This document shows, piece after piece, positions 21,024 to 32,295 of a stretch of 64,000 bases of DNA. Below the pieces are notes generated by a model. That model made no database searches. It was not told where the DNA came from and saw nothing but the letters and a program-made list of their open reading frames with translations. Made by a program: the position numbers and the translations under genes. The stretch covers positions 224,447,741-224,511,740 of the forward strand of contig CM041465.1 of assembly GCA_023213395.1 (NCBI GenBank), given 5' to 3'. Numbering within the stretch: the stretch's first letter is position 1; every line of letters begins with the position of its first letter. Source of the stretch: Cycas panzhihuaensis. Its lineage: Eukaryota > Cycadophyta.

Positions 21024-21556
21024 TGTTAGACCTTTATGTTTAAATGTTAAATCATGTGCTTTATATTGTAATGTTATGTACTTTATGTAAGGGTACTTTA
21101 CCACCCAATGTGATAAAGTACACACCCACATTGTTTTTAGTGAGCACAATGTTGTAACTTGAGGGTCAATGTGCCCCTCATGCACTTTTGCACATGTGAG
21201 TACACATGGGTCAAGGCATGCATGTTTGACAAGTGTCAAAAATGCAACCCCCTTAGATTCCTCGTCCTCCTCTATATATTGAGACCATTTCTCATGTAGA
21301 GATGAAGATGATGAGAGAGTGAGGTATTGTATTATTATGCTATTCATTTGAATACAAGCCAATGTTGTTATTTAGAGATAGGAACAATTCCTACTTCTCC
21401 TTTTTAGTTGTCTTCATATGCTTGAGTTTATGCTTGCTTAGTTGCATGTCTAGTGCTATTGATGTGATGCTAATCATCTTAATCTGTCAGCATATTTTCT
21501 CTCCAAGAGATCCTAGGCTATCTTTGTGGTGTTGGTGCACATACCACCTTCAACAT
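21024..21556 (+). repeat. LTR ending H1 (same family as F1 and F2 LTRs)
   Basis: It starts TGTTAGACC after a weak purine tract (AAAGTGGGG), and ends TTCAACA. It aligns along its length with the reverse complement of the F1 LTR at 21671-22203. The end is ambiguous: 21557 onward reads TTTGGTATCAGAG, like a primer binding site, but an alternative end at 21587 (CAATTCAACA) fits the F1 LTR end better. Contains a TATATATT stretch near 21273. Confidence 0.8.
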
Positions 21557-21670
21557 TTGGTATCAGAGTTGAATGCTCAATTCAACATCAGGTGGAATCA
21601 AAATGATATGTAATGTTGCTGCTACTATATTGGGACAAATGTTTGATGGAAAATATTATGGAGTTAGTGG
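21557..21670 (+). other. Short spacer between H1 and F1 with PBS-like and gag-like start
   Basis: It holds TTTGGTATCAGAG directly after the LTR, and then, some 35 bp on, an ATG frame reading NVAATILGQMFDGKYYGV, which looks like a Copia Gag N-terminus (FDGxNYxxW). F1 interrupts it at 21671. Either H1 shared its LTR with a second tandem copy, or this is chance similarity at a target site. Confidence 0.4.
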
Positions 21671-22203
21671 TGTTGAGTTGAGTATTCAACTTTAACATGA
21701 AATGATGATGAAACACAACTTAGGATCTCTTGGAGAGGGAGTGTGCTAAGAGACTAAGATGTTTAGTTTCACATCAATAACACTATGAAGATAAGCAAAT
21801 GAGCAAGCTTGAACTCAAGCACATGAAAGATAATATATGGAGGAGTAGGAATTATTCCTGTCTCCAATAACAAGATCGCCTTGTATTCAAATGAGCAACA
21901 TAACAATATAATACCTCACACTCACATGCTCTACATGAGAAATGGTCCAAATATATAGAGAAGGAGGACGAACCTTAGGGGGTTGCATGTTTGACAAGTG
22001 TCAAACATGCACGCCTTGACTCGTGCACTCATATGTGCAAAGGTGCATGGGGGGTACATTGACCTCTAGGTTACAACATTATACTACTAGAAATAATGTT
22101 GGTGCGTACTTTAGCACATTAGGTGATAAATCACCCTTGCATAGATTACATAACTTTACAATATAATGTATCTGACTTAACATTTAAACTTAAAGGTCTA
22201 ACA
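21671..22203 (-). repeat. 3' LTR of F1
   Basis: A 533-bp LTR from TGTTGAGTTGAG to AGGTCTAACA, followed by the minus-strand purine tract AAAAGGGGG at 22204-22212. It pairs with 53142-53657. Confidence 0.9.
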
Positions 22204-22852
22204 CCCCCTTTTAATGTTTACAATGTTAACTTTGACACCAAGACCTTCCTTGAATTTCTCAAAATTTTCTCTACCAAGTGGCTTGGTAAAGATGTTTGAA
22301 AGCTGTTGGTCTGTGGGTCTGTAGAAGACGTCTATCTCATCGTTTTGCACATGTTCCCAGATGAAATGGTGATGGACCTCAATGTGCTTGGTCCTTGTAT
22401 GAAAAAACTAGATTCTTAGTCATCTTTAGCACGTTTTGGTTGTCACAATACAACCTGGTCGGGTGATCTTGCTCAAGTCCAAGCTCGCTAAGAATCCTCC
22501 TTAGCCATATAGCCTCATAAGCTGCGCTGACTGCAAATTTGTACTTTGCTTTCGTGGAGGAGAAGGTAACATTGGGTTGCTTCTTGCAACTCCACGAAAT
22601 AACCCCTGACCTAATGTTGAAGCAATACCCTGAGGTCGATCTTCAACTATCTTGGCATCTTGCTTAATTAGAGTCCAAGAACCCCACCAATGTGAAAGTT
22701 CTCATTATGTGTATACTGGAGGCCATGTTGCAATATGCTTTTGAGATATTGCAGTATACGTTTGGTTGTATCCTAATGTTTCTGATTAGGTTGAGACATG
22801 TAACTGGAACAAATCCCAACTGCAAATGAAAAATACAATCTAGTGTTGGTTA
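22204..22852 (-). pseudogene. F1 RNase H, C-terminal part
   Basis: Minus-strand remnants of the Copia RNase H. The stretch near 22430-22460 corresponds to NQNVLKMTKN-type sequence, and 22560-22620 to the SCKKQPNVTFSSTK-type stretch. These line up base by base with F2 at 58258-58900 (for example the TTGGGTTGCTTCTTGCAACTCCAC block is common to both). No frame is open over the whole part. It ends where C is inserted (TSD ggtta 22848-22852). Confidence 0.75.
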
Positions 22853-23047
22853 TGTAGAAATCTAGAGGTTGTTATCAGAAAGACTGATGATCTATTATGA
22901 GAGATCAATTATATATATATACAATTGTACATTGTAACCGACATGTGTCTGAGTGACACGTCTCAGACACTTGTCTAAGAATACAAAAAAAGGGGTTTTA
23001 CATGACCCTCAAGAACACCCTTCTAGATGAAACATTATATTCTAACA
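22853..23047 (-). repeat. 3' LTR of Copia C
   Basis: A 195-bp LTR from TGTAGAAATC to TATTCTAACA. The next bases on the minus strand give the purine tract TAAGAGAGGG (23048-23057). A TATATATATA stretch lies near 22911. Confidence 0.9.
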
Positions 23048-24607
23048 CCCTCTCTTAATGTTTCATCCTTTTAATCCTAATTTGTCTCTAAGTGCTATGA
23101 ATTTTTCTTTGCTGAGAGGCTTTGACAAAATGTCAGCAATCTGTTCATTTGATGAACAATAGATTAAGTCAACTTCTTTGTTCTGAAACTTTTCTCTTAT
23201 GAAGTGATGATGAACTTCAATATGTTTTGTTTGAGCATGCAGTACTGGATTCTTTGTTAGCTTGATGGCGCTTTGATTGTCACAGAGTAGTGTAGTTGAC
23301 TCTTTCTACTACTGGTCCAAATCTAATAGCAATTGCCTCAGCCAAACTGCTTCACAGGATGCACTGACTGCTGATTTATATTATGCCTCTGAATGATAGA
23401 GCAACTGTAGCTTGTTTTTTACAACTCCAGGAGATTGTTGTTGATCCAAAGAAAAAACAATAGCTGCTTGTTGACTTTCTTTCTTTTTTATCTCCATCCT
23501 AGTCTGAATCGTAGTATCCAATTTGTTTATTTCCTTTCAATTTTGGATACATGAGCTTTAGATCAATGGTTCCCTTTAAATATCTAAGAATTCTTTTTGC
23601 TGCTTTTGAATGCCTCACCCTTGGGTCCTGCATATATCTTGAAACTAGACTTACTGAATATGAAATGTCAGGTCTAATTGCGGTGAGGAAAATTAGGCTA
23701 CCTATAAGCTATCAGTATAGAGTTTTATCGACGACAGATTCACCTTCATCTAGAGTAAGATCATATCCTACTTCCATAGGAGTGATGTAAGTGTTGCTTT
23801 CTTCCATCAAGAATTTTTATAGTATATTTTTATTGTATCTACTCTGGGATAAGGAAATTGAGTCTTTTCCTTGACCAACATCTATTAGTAGCCCTAGGCC
23901 AGTCATTTCAAAACCCCTTTTTAATTGTGACCTTATATTTTTGATTGATTCAATATGACTACTAGTGAGGATCATATCATCAACATAAATAGTGATGATT
24001 GTTATCAATCCTTGTTTCTTTTTGGTGTATAAGTTGGGGTCAGAATTGCATCTACAAAACACATTCTGGATGGGATACTTATCCAGTTTGGTATACCAGG
24101 CTCTCGAGGCTTGTTTTAATCCATATAGTGCCTTTTTTAATCTACAAACTAGATTTTCTTTCCCATCTTGAACAAATCCTTCAGGCTACTTCATATAAAC
24201 TTCCTCCTCAAGATCTCCTTTTAGAAAGGCACTTTTCACATCTAATTGGTAAATCTTCCAGTTGTTTTGGGTTGCTAGGGCTATTATAGCTCTTACAGTG
24301 TCCAATTTGGCCAGTGGAGAAAATGTTTCTTCATAATCTATGCCTTGAGTCTGGGTATATCCTTTGGCAACTAATCTTGCCTTGTATTTGCTTATTCTCC
24401 ATCAGCATTTTCTTTGACTTTGAATACCCATTTGCAATTTATTGCTGGTTTTCCTAGGGATAGATTTATTAGTTCCTAGGTTTGATTTTTGGAGATTGGC
24501 TCCATTTCTTTGTTCATGGTAGCTTCCCATTCCTATGTCTCTTTGCCTTTTTGAAAGATTGTGGCTCTATGTTTATGAATAGAGCTTGATGTTTTTGACT
24601 CCTTGTT
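23048..24607 (-). pseudogene. Copia C RNase H and reverse transcriptase
   Basis: Downstream half of C pol up to the B insertion. The RNase H part is visible around 23100-23560 in several frames, and the RT at 23817-24062 shows ITIYVDDMILTSSHIESIKN and GLGLLIDVGQGKD. Upstream follow the ALYGLKQASRAW-type stretch near 24090-24150 and [17 protein letters not shown] near 24190-24250, then the N-terminal RT linker to 24607. Many stops. Confidence 0.8.
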
Positions 24608-24831
24608 TGTTAAAACAAGTGTAACTCTGATATATTCAGAACGCTTTGCTTGATCTTCATGTGGAGACTTTGTCTCTATAAATACAAATCGGTTCTAAGA
24701 TCGTTACAAAGAGAGAAAAGTAACTGACAGTCCAGGAGATGACAAGTGTCATATTTTGTGATGTCAGTTACATACAAGGGTGTGCACATTACCCCTTTAG
24801 TATCCTAGAGATAACACATTACATTCTAACA
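24608..24831 (-). repeat. 3' LTR of Copia B
   Basis: A 224-bp LTR from TGTTAAAACAAG to ACATTCTAACA. The minus-strand purine tract TTAAGAGAGGG (24832-24842) is part of the pol frame, and the pol stop codon lies inside this LTR at 24819-24821. Confidence 0.95.
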
Positions 24832-25480
24832 CCCTCTCTTAAGTACTGGAATCTATCTTTTCCTAGAGGCTTTGTCATTAGATTTGCTACTTGTTTTGTA
24901 GTGGGACAATATTCAAGCTCTATTTCTTTGTTATGAACTTTTTCCCTTATGAAGTGATGATGCACTTCTATATGTTTTGTCCTGGCATGTAGGATTGGAT
25001 TTTTTGTAAGCTTGATGGCACTTTGATTGTCGCAATACATAGTTGTTGCTCTATTTCAGATAGGAGTTGACGTAACCAAACTGCTTCATAAGTTGTTGTT
25101 ACTGCTGCCTTATATTCAACTTCAGTTGATGATAATGCAATTGTAGATTGCTTTTTACTACTCCATGAGATTGTAGCGGTTCCTAAGAAAAAATAGTATC
25201 CACTTGTGGATTTTCTTTGTTCCTTGTCCCCTGCCCAATCAGAGTCACAAAACCCGGTGAGGATTACTGATCTTGTTGAGTAGATTAGACTCAAATCTTT
25301 TGTCACTTGTATCGTAATATTCTTCGAGCTGCTTTCTAGTGTCTTATTTTAGGTTCCTGCATGTATCTATATATCATTCCGACTGAGTATGATATATCTG
25401 GTCCAGTAGCTGTGAGATATATTAGACTCCCAACCAGTTGTCTATACAATGTGGCATCTGCTGCTTGTTCTTTTTTGGCT
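24819..25480 (-). pseudogene. Copia B RNase H
   Basis: The C-terminal part of B pol. GFCDSDWAGDKEQRKSTSG and STIALSSTEVEYKAAV lie at 24968-25306. A frameshift at about 25040 leads to YCDNQSAIKLTKNPILHART and VANLMTKPLGKDRFQYLREG. The frame ends VRM-stop inside the 3' LTR, so the last codons are encoded by the LTR. Confidence 0.88.
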
Positions 25481-26279
25481 GCTACTAGATCACAATTGAC
25501 TTTCATTGGAGTTGCATAAGGATTGCAATCTGCGATCTGAAATTTTACTAGCAGATCTGTTATGTATTACCTTTGTGAAATTGAGATGTAGTTCTGTTCT
25601 TGAGTTACCTCTAGTCCTAAATAATAATTTAAGAGACCCAGATCTGTCATTTCAAACTTCTTCTAAAGTTGTTCTTTTATATTTCCGATTGATTCTTTGT
25701 CATTCCCCGTAAGGATCATGTCATCTACATAGACAACAATTACTGTGAGTAACCCATTCTTTTTCCTTGTATACAAACTTGAATTTAAATCACTGATTTG
25801 AAACCCATTTTGGCATAGGTGTTGATCCAATTCCGCATACCTAGCTCGAGGAGCTTACTTTAGCCTGTATAATGCCTTCTTTAGTTTACATACCAGATGT
25901 TCTTGACCTTCTTTTATGTATCTTCTGGTTATGTCATATAAACATCCTCTTCAAGGTCTCCATTCAAAAAGGCACTTTTTACATCAAGCTGAAAGATTTT
26001 CCATTTAGTTATAGTTGCTAAGGGAATAATTGTCCTTACTGTGTTCATTTTGGCAATTGGTGAGAAGGTTTCTTCAAAGTCCATCCCAGCTGTTTGGGTG
26101 TACCCTTTTGCTACAAGTCGGACCTTGTATTTTTTGACTTCACCATTTGCTCCTTCCTTGATTTTGTAGATCCACTTGCAGTTGGCTGTGGGCTTGTTTG
26201 GAGGTAGATTTACTAACTCCCATGTTTGATTTTTGACTATTGAGTCCATTTAGGAGTCCATTGTAGATCTCCATTCTGA
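25480..26279 (-). pseudogene. Copia B reverse transcriptase
   Basis: RT with the N-terminal part at 25929-26249: [40 protein letters not shown] and [20 protein letters not shown]. The middle around 25700-25920 is frameshifted: the YVDDMILTG box is read from 25720-25740 (plus strand CATGTCATCTACATAGAC) and ALYRLK near 25870. A stop stands near the start (26279), directly after the integrase linker. Confidence 0.85.
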
Positions 26280-27849
26280 CTAATGTTTGGCTTCTTGAAA
26301 AGACTGTGGCTCTATTCTGCTTAAGAGTGCCTTTGGTTTTTGACTTCTAGTTTTGTGCTCGAATATTTCTCCTTTTCCTTCTTCAATTGTTCTGATGACC
26401 CATTTCGGTAATTTCTTTTCCTTTCTTTTGAGTTCTGTCCCTTCTTTTGATTGGCTTGCAAATTTGTTTTCTCCCTCATATGTGTGAGAAATTGGTATTT
26501 CTGACATAGTTTCTTCAGTAATGGCTTCTGGAGCTTCTTCTGGAGTGTCCTCAGGTTCTTTTTTCTTGGTTCCTGCTTCGATTACTTGAATCTGGGGCTG
26601 AGTCCTTTGTTTATCTTCTTCATTGAAGACAACATCTCTGCTTACATAGATCTTATTTGTTTTGGGATCTATGCATTTATAAGCCTTTGAATTTTTACTA
26701 TATCCTATCATAATGCATTCTATACTGTTTGCATCAAGTTTTGATCTTTTTTTATCAGACACATGAACAAAGGCTTGGCTACCAAAGATTTTAAGAGCAC
26801 TGACATTGGGTTTTTTACCTGACCATGCTTCTTCAGGAGTGATGTTTTCCAATGCTTTCGTTGGACTGAGATTTATCAGATAGCAGGTGGTGTTAATGGC
26901 TTCAGCCCAATATGATTTTGGAAGTTGTTTTCCATGGATCATGCTGGGTGCCATCTCCATTAGAGTTCTGTTCTTCCTTTCTGCAACTCCATTGGATTGA
27001 GGAGTGTAGGGAGTTGTAAATTGTCTGCGTATCCCATTCTGTTTGCAAAATCTCAAGAATTCATTTGCTATGTATTCACCACCCCCATCTGACCTGATGC
27101 ATTTTAATCTTTGATTTTGATTCCAATTCTACTTCTGCTTTGAATTGTTTAAAAATTTCAAGTACCTTTGACTTATTGTGAAGAAAGTAATCCCATACCT
27201 TTCGTGTGCAATCATCAATGAAGGTGAGAAAATATCTACAACCATTAATTGACAATGGTGTAAGCGAACCACAGAGATCTGTATGGATTAATTCTAATTT
27301 GGATCGAGCTTGCCATTCACTTTCTTTGAAGGGAAGTCGATGTTGTTTTCCAAATTGGTAGCCATTGCAGAAAAACTCATTAGATGAGAAGTGAGGTAAA
27401 CCATTCACAATTTTTAATTTTTCCATCAACTTTAGAGTGTTCATTGGAAGATGCCTATACTTCAAATGCCACATTTTATTATCAGATTCAGTAACAGTAC
27501 AAACTTTCATGTTTGGAGATACAGGATCTGCAATGAGTTTGTACAAGTCATCACTTCTTACTCCTTTGGCTATTGGGTTCCCATTGTTTTTTATATCTAA
27601 AATATGACAAAAACCTTCTTCATCAAACACTATTCTAAGGTTCTTTTTATTGAGTTGAGATACTGACAATAGATTCATTTTCAAATCGGGAACCAGTAAC
27701 ACATTTCCAATTTTTTTTACATTTCCATGTAGGTTGATTGCAATGGTACCTACCCCTTCTATTGTAAGTGGGTACTTGTCTCCCAACTCAACTAATCTAT
27801 CGAAACTATATGGTGTCAATGTTTCAAACCAATCTTCATGATTGGTCAT
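26280..27849 (-). pseudogene. Copia B protease end and integrase
   Basis: Two long open parts, 27076-27849 and 26280-27056, joined by a frameshift near 27060-27115 inside the DGGGEY motif. Visible: LLSVSQLNKKNLRIVFDEEG, WHLKYRHLPMNTLKLMEK (normally YGHL, here YRHL), CNGYQFGKQHRLPF (a zinc-binding Cys replaced by Tyr), LIHTDLCGSLTPLSING, FIDDCTRKVWDYF, then [20 protein letters not shown] and [13 protein letters not shown]. The end is an acidic linker. The protease box (YIDSGASRHMTN) lies just upstream. Confidence 0.9.
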
Positions 27850-28860
27850 GTGCCTTGATGCTCCAGAGTCTATGTACCATGTGTCTTCTTCTTTGAATCA
27901 TGCTAAAAGTGCTGCTATGAAGGCTATTTCTTCTTCTTTTTCTTTAGTTTTTTCTTTGCTATAATTGCCAATGGGTTGCTTCCCTCTCTAGATGTTTGGC
28001 CTCTTTTGTGGACATTGATATGGGTAATGTCTTGATTGACCACAATGACAACATATGTCAAAGGCTCTGCATGTATTGGCAAAGTGTCCAAGCTTACAAC
28101 ATTTGTAGCAGAATCTGTTGTCTCTGATGCGTCCATGACCTCTAGAGTCCTACCACTGACCATGAGCTGGGCTTCTAGATTCTGAAGCACGTCCCCTTCC
28201 TTGCATTTGATTTCGTCCACGAGATCCAAGAGAGAGTCTTGAGGCGAATGCTTCCTCCAGTTCTAATGACTCTTCATATCGTTTATTCCTTTGTTCTCGT
28301 CTTAGCAACAAACCAGTTAGATCATCAAGAATCATAGAATCAATTTGATTATTATTTGTTTTGGAGTTGATGGTAACATCAAACGACTTTGGCAATTTGC
28401 TGGCCACCATTTCAACCAAGGTTTTTTCTATAATATCATCTCCTGCACTTAGGAGGTTATTTCTGAGAGAAATGACTCTGTGCATAAACTCAGTTATTGT
28501 ATCACTTTCCTTCATATGTGACTTGTATAACTCTTCCTTTAGAGTTATTATCCTAGCTTTATTTTTTTGTCCAAAAAGATTTTGGAAATATGACTAAATT
28601 GTTAATGTAGAATTTAATCTTTCTATATAAACAAGAAGTGGATCAGAAATTGAGAGCTTCAAGGTGATTACTCCTAAATTGTCCCTTTCTAGCCGGTCAG
28701 CTAATTTAGTGCTTGTGTTAGTAGGTTTTGTTTCAGATCTATCTGCAATTTTCCAGGCGTTTTTAGCCCTCAAGAGAGTTTCTACCTTTATTTTCCATAC
28801 ATGGTAGTTAGTCTCAGTCAGCTTGTCTTGATCAAGGAGCCCTAGGATTGAAGATGCCAT
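27850..28860 (-). pseudogene. Copia B Gag and protease start
   Basis: Gag starts at 28860 (MASSILGLLDQDKLTETNYH, VWKIKVETLLRAKNAWKIAD). It continues after a stop at about 28594 with DTITEFMHRVISLRNNLLSA and LTGLLLRREQRNKRYEES. The Arg/Gly-rich tail and a zinc knuckle with frameshifts lie at 27990-28240. A lysine run (AAG repeats, 27924-27950) precedes the protease. Same design as A and C. Confidence 0.88.
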
Positions 28861-29525
28861 GAAAACCAGATTTGAAAGTATTAAATGCTGCTTGTCCGTA
28901 TGGTTGCACGGAATTCTCTACAAAATTGAAGTTGTACGGATCAAAACAAAAGTGTTCTCAAAAGAAAGCTCTATCAGTGAGGAGTTCAGATCTAAGATTA
29001 TTATTGTGAGATTCAACTGAATCTGTGAGAAATCAACCTCGAAAATCAAATTCGGGTGATTAGGGTTTTAGAGAAGAACACAAAAATCTCTTCAAAATTG
29101 AGACAAATCCTTTCATAAATGGATTTAAACCCTTGAATCTAGTTTAAGATGAGTTTTTGAGGTATTTATACTCGAGTTTTGAAGCGAATCAAAGAGAAAA
29201 CGTGAGTTCAAGCTCCTAATCTCACGCGGCTGTTCTAGTGGCTGAAACTGGGTCAAAACAGCTCCTGATGATTTCGACTTAGTTGAGAAAGATCTTCTTC
29301 ATGCAAAGACGCATTAGCTGGTGAAATTTCAGCTCATTCTGAGTACCTTGAAAAATTGACTCTGTACAGGTTTGTACAATTTCGTATGGAAAGATTTTTG
29401 TAGACAGATTGCCTTCTTCAGCTTCAAGACATTACTTGACCTTTACGTCTTTAATATTCTGCTTCTGTTTGCTCTTAGACCTAATCACAACTCTCAAAGT
29501 ATTAAACAGGTATCTAGGCAGACCT
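28861..29525 (-). other. Untranslated leader of Copia B
   Basis: About 660 bp without a coding signal. The word pattern near 28890-28935 and 29360-29385 (TGTACGG, CTGTACAGG) matches the same positions in A and C. Confidence 0.6.
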
Positions 29526-29537
29526 GCTCTGATACCA
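29526..29537 (-). other. Primer binding site of Copia B
   Basis: The minus strand reads TGGTATCAGAGC next to the 5' LTR, the initiator tRNA-Met type site without mismatch. Confidence 0.95.
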
Positions 29538-29761
29538 TGTTAGAACAAGTGTAACTCTGATATATTCAGAATGCTTTGCTTGATCTTCATGTGGAGACTT
29601 TGTCTCTATAAATACAAATTGGTTCTAAGACCGTTACAAAGAGAAAAAAGTAACTGACAGTCCAGGAGATGACAAGTGTCATATTTTGTGATGTCGGTTA
29701 CATACAAGGGTGTGCACATTACCCCTTTAGTATCCTAGAGATAACACATTACATTCTAACA
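29538..29761 (-). repeat. 5' LTR of Copia B
   Basis: A 224-bp LTR from TGTTAGAACAAG to ACATTCTAACA, six transitions different from 24608-24831. TSD ttgtt follows. Confidence 0.95.
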
Positions 29762-31560
29762 TTGTTTTGTGAGTATATATATCTCCTTTGTTTTTTCCAA
29801 TGGTTTTGAAATACCATCTTGGCACGCTTTTTCCTTTCTTTTCCTCTTCTTCTTCAATTCTTGTATCTACAAAAGGTAATTCTCCTTCTTTGATTATAGA
29901 AACTTCATGGGATGCCCTCTCTGAATCATTTGTTTCTATGTCTTCTGAGGCGATTCCAGACACTTCTTCAATGGGAGGTTGTAGTATTTTTTTGAGAGCC
30001 TCATCAACTAGATGTTGAACTAGTGTCCTTTAAGAGATCAAGTTCATTAAAAACAACATCCCTACTTATATAGACTTTATTTGTTTTAAGATCTATATAT
30101 TTGTAGGCTTTTGAATTTTTACTATAACCTACCATTATGCATTCTATACTCTTGGAATCTAATTTTGATATCTTTTTATCTGGAATATGAACAAAAGCTT
30201 TGCATCCAAATATTCTTGGATTACTTACATCTGGTTTGGTTCCGATCCATGCTTCTTCTGTAGTGATTTGATCCAAAACCTTTGTAGGGCTTCTATTTAT
30301 GAGATACCTGACTAGGTTGACTACTTTAGACCAATAAGTTTTTGAAATCTGACTTTCTTCAAGCATGCATCGAGCCATTTCCATGATCGTCTTGTTCATG
30401 TGCTTAACAACTCTATTAGATTGTGGAGTATATGGCGTTGTGAGTTGTCTTCGAATTCTCTGTGTCTTGTAGAAATTTAAGAAATCCTTCGAGATGTATT
30501 CTCCTCCACCATCTGACCTGACACATTTTATTTTTGCTCTAGACTCCAGTTCAGCTTCTACTTTAAATTCTTTAAATTTCTCGAAAACTTCAGATTTGCA
30601 GTAAAGAAAATAAATTTAGGTTTTCTTAGAGAAGTCATCAATGAACGTAAAAAAATACCTAGCACCATTGATCGAGCAAGGTGTAAGAGGACCACATAAG
30701 TCAATGTGTACTAATTCCAATTTACTTTGGCTTCGCCATTCATTTGCTTTAAATGGAAAACAATGTAGTTTTCTTAGCATGCAACTTTTGCACATAAGAT
30801 GTTGAAAGGGAATATTTGGAAGACCATCAACAATTTTAGATTTTTGTAACTGGATTTGCCTGTCAGATAAGATATGCCCATATTTCAAATGCCACAATTT
30901 ATTATTATCAGTATTGATTGCAGTACATGCCTTTTCATTGATAATTACATGTTTGGAAAGTAACCTATATAAATTGTTAATTTCTATGCCTTTTGCAATT
31001 ATGGCTTCCTCCTTTTTCATGTCTAGAATGTGACAATACCCATTTTTATCAAAGATTGTTCTTAGATTTTTCTTTCTTAGCTGAGAAACAGAAAGGAGAT
31101 TCTTTTTTAATCCTAGAACAAAAAGTACATTGCCAATTTTTTGTATGCCCCCTTTTATTTCAATGGCTATGGTTCTGACTCCTTTGACGTTTAAAGGATG
31201 CTTGTCCCTTAATTCAATAGACTTGTGAGGGGTGAAGGGTGTCAAAGATTCGAATTGATCCTCTTGCCCAGTCATGTGTTTGGATGCTCCAAAATCAATG
31301 TACGAGACCTCCTCATCTTCAAGGCTAGTTGTAAGTGCAACAATGAAGGCGGTTTCTTCCTCATCTTCACTGTCCTGCTCTTTGTTGAAGTTTCTTGCAA
31401 GTCGTTTTCCCTTCTGGATTTTGGCTTTTATTTGTAGGCATTGATATGGATAGTGCCCAGATCGACCGTAGTGATAACAAATATCAAAGGCTTTACAATT
31501 ACTGGAGTAATGTCCTAGTCTTCCACAGTTAAAACACACCGCCTCTTCTTTGGGAGGTAT
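29762..31560 (-). pseudogene. Copia C linker, integrase and protease
   Basis: C resumes after B. On the minus strand from the right: the zinc knuckle CYHYGRSGHYPYQC (second Cys replaced by Tyr), preceded by a first knuckle CFNCGRLGHYSSNC; the protease YIDFGASKHMTG (Ser of D-S-G replaced by Phe); LLSVSQLRKKNLRTIFDKNG; WHLKYGHILSD; CKSCMLRKLHCFPF; LVHIDLCGPLTPCSING; then a break near 30600, and ISKTYWSKVVNLVRYLINRS to [17 protein letters not shown], with the acidic linker 29762-29963. C is thus dead in protease and integrase. Confidence 0.88.
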
Positions 31561-32295
31561 GCTTCGTCCTCGTCCATGACTGTCTTGTCCTCTTCTTTGA
31601 GTTATACTTCATTTGTCTGGAGCCCTGGCGCGGCTGCAAAACTGACCCCTTCCTCTGGGCCCTAAATGGAGTTTAGTGACAAAAGCGTCTTCAACCTCTG
31701 TTGTGTCTTCATATCGCTTGTTCCTTTGTTCCTGTGTTAATAACAAACCTGTCAATGTATCAAGGGTCATGTTATTAATTTGATCATTGTTGGTGATTGT
31801 GTTGATTGTTACATCAAATGATCTTGGTAGCTTGCTTGCTACTATTTCAACTATCTCTTGTTCTTCTATTTTAGCCCCTGCACTCAACAAATCATTTCTG
31901 ATTGAAATGACTTTATGGAGGAATTCTGAGATTGTTTCAATCTCCTTCATGTGTAATTTGAACAAGTCTTCTTTTAGTGTTATGATTCGTGCCCTATTTT
32001 TCTGTCCATACATATTTTCAAATAATTGCCAAACTTTTGAAGATGAATTTAGATTTTCGACTTAAACAAGGAGTGGATCTGAGATAGTGAGTTTTAGTGT
32101 AATCAAACCTGCATTGTCCCTTTCTCCCCAGCTGGGGAAGTCTATGTCATTTTCATCTGGCTTTTTTTCATGACTTGTAGCTATTTTCCATGCATTTTTA
32201 GCTCTCAATAGGGTTTCTATTTTAATTTTCTACACATGATAATTGGAAGTAGTCAGTTTATCTTGATCTGACAGGGCTAGGATAGTGGAGCCCAT
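31561..32295 (-). pseudogene. Copia C Gag
   Basis: Gag begins at 32293-32295 (MGSTILALSDQDKLTTSNYH). A TAG stop replaces Trp in the HVWKIK motif near 32233. The capsid part is read at 31609-32013: YGQKNRARIITLKEDLFKLH, FLHKVISIRNDLLSAGAKIE and LTGLLLTQEQRNKRYEDT. It ends in an Arg/Gly-rich tail. Confidence 0.85.

Larger units (their letters stand above)
24608..29761 (-). mobile_element. Copia element B, full length, nested in C
   Basis: A complete 5154-bp minus-strand Copia. LTRs are 224 bp each, TSD ttgtt perfect (24603-24607 and 29762-29766), primer binding site canonical. The LTRs differ at six positions, all transitions (2.7%). Order gag, protease, integrase, RT, RNase H. Long stretches are open (27076-27849 and 26280-27056), but stops and frameshifts break the polyprotein at several points. 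Confidence 0.95.
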
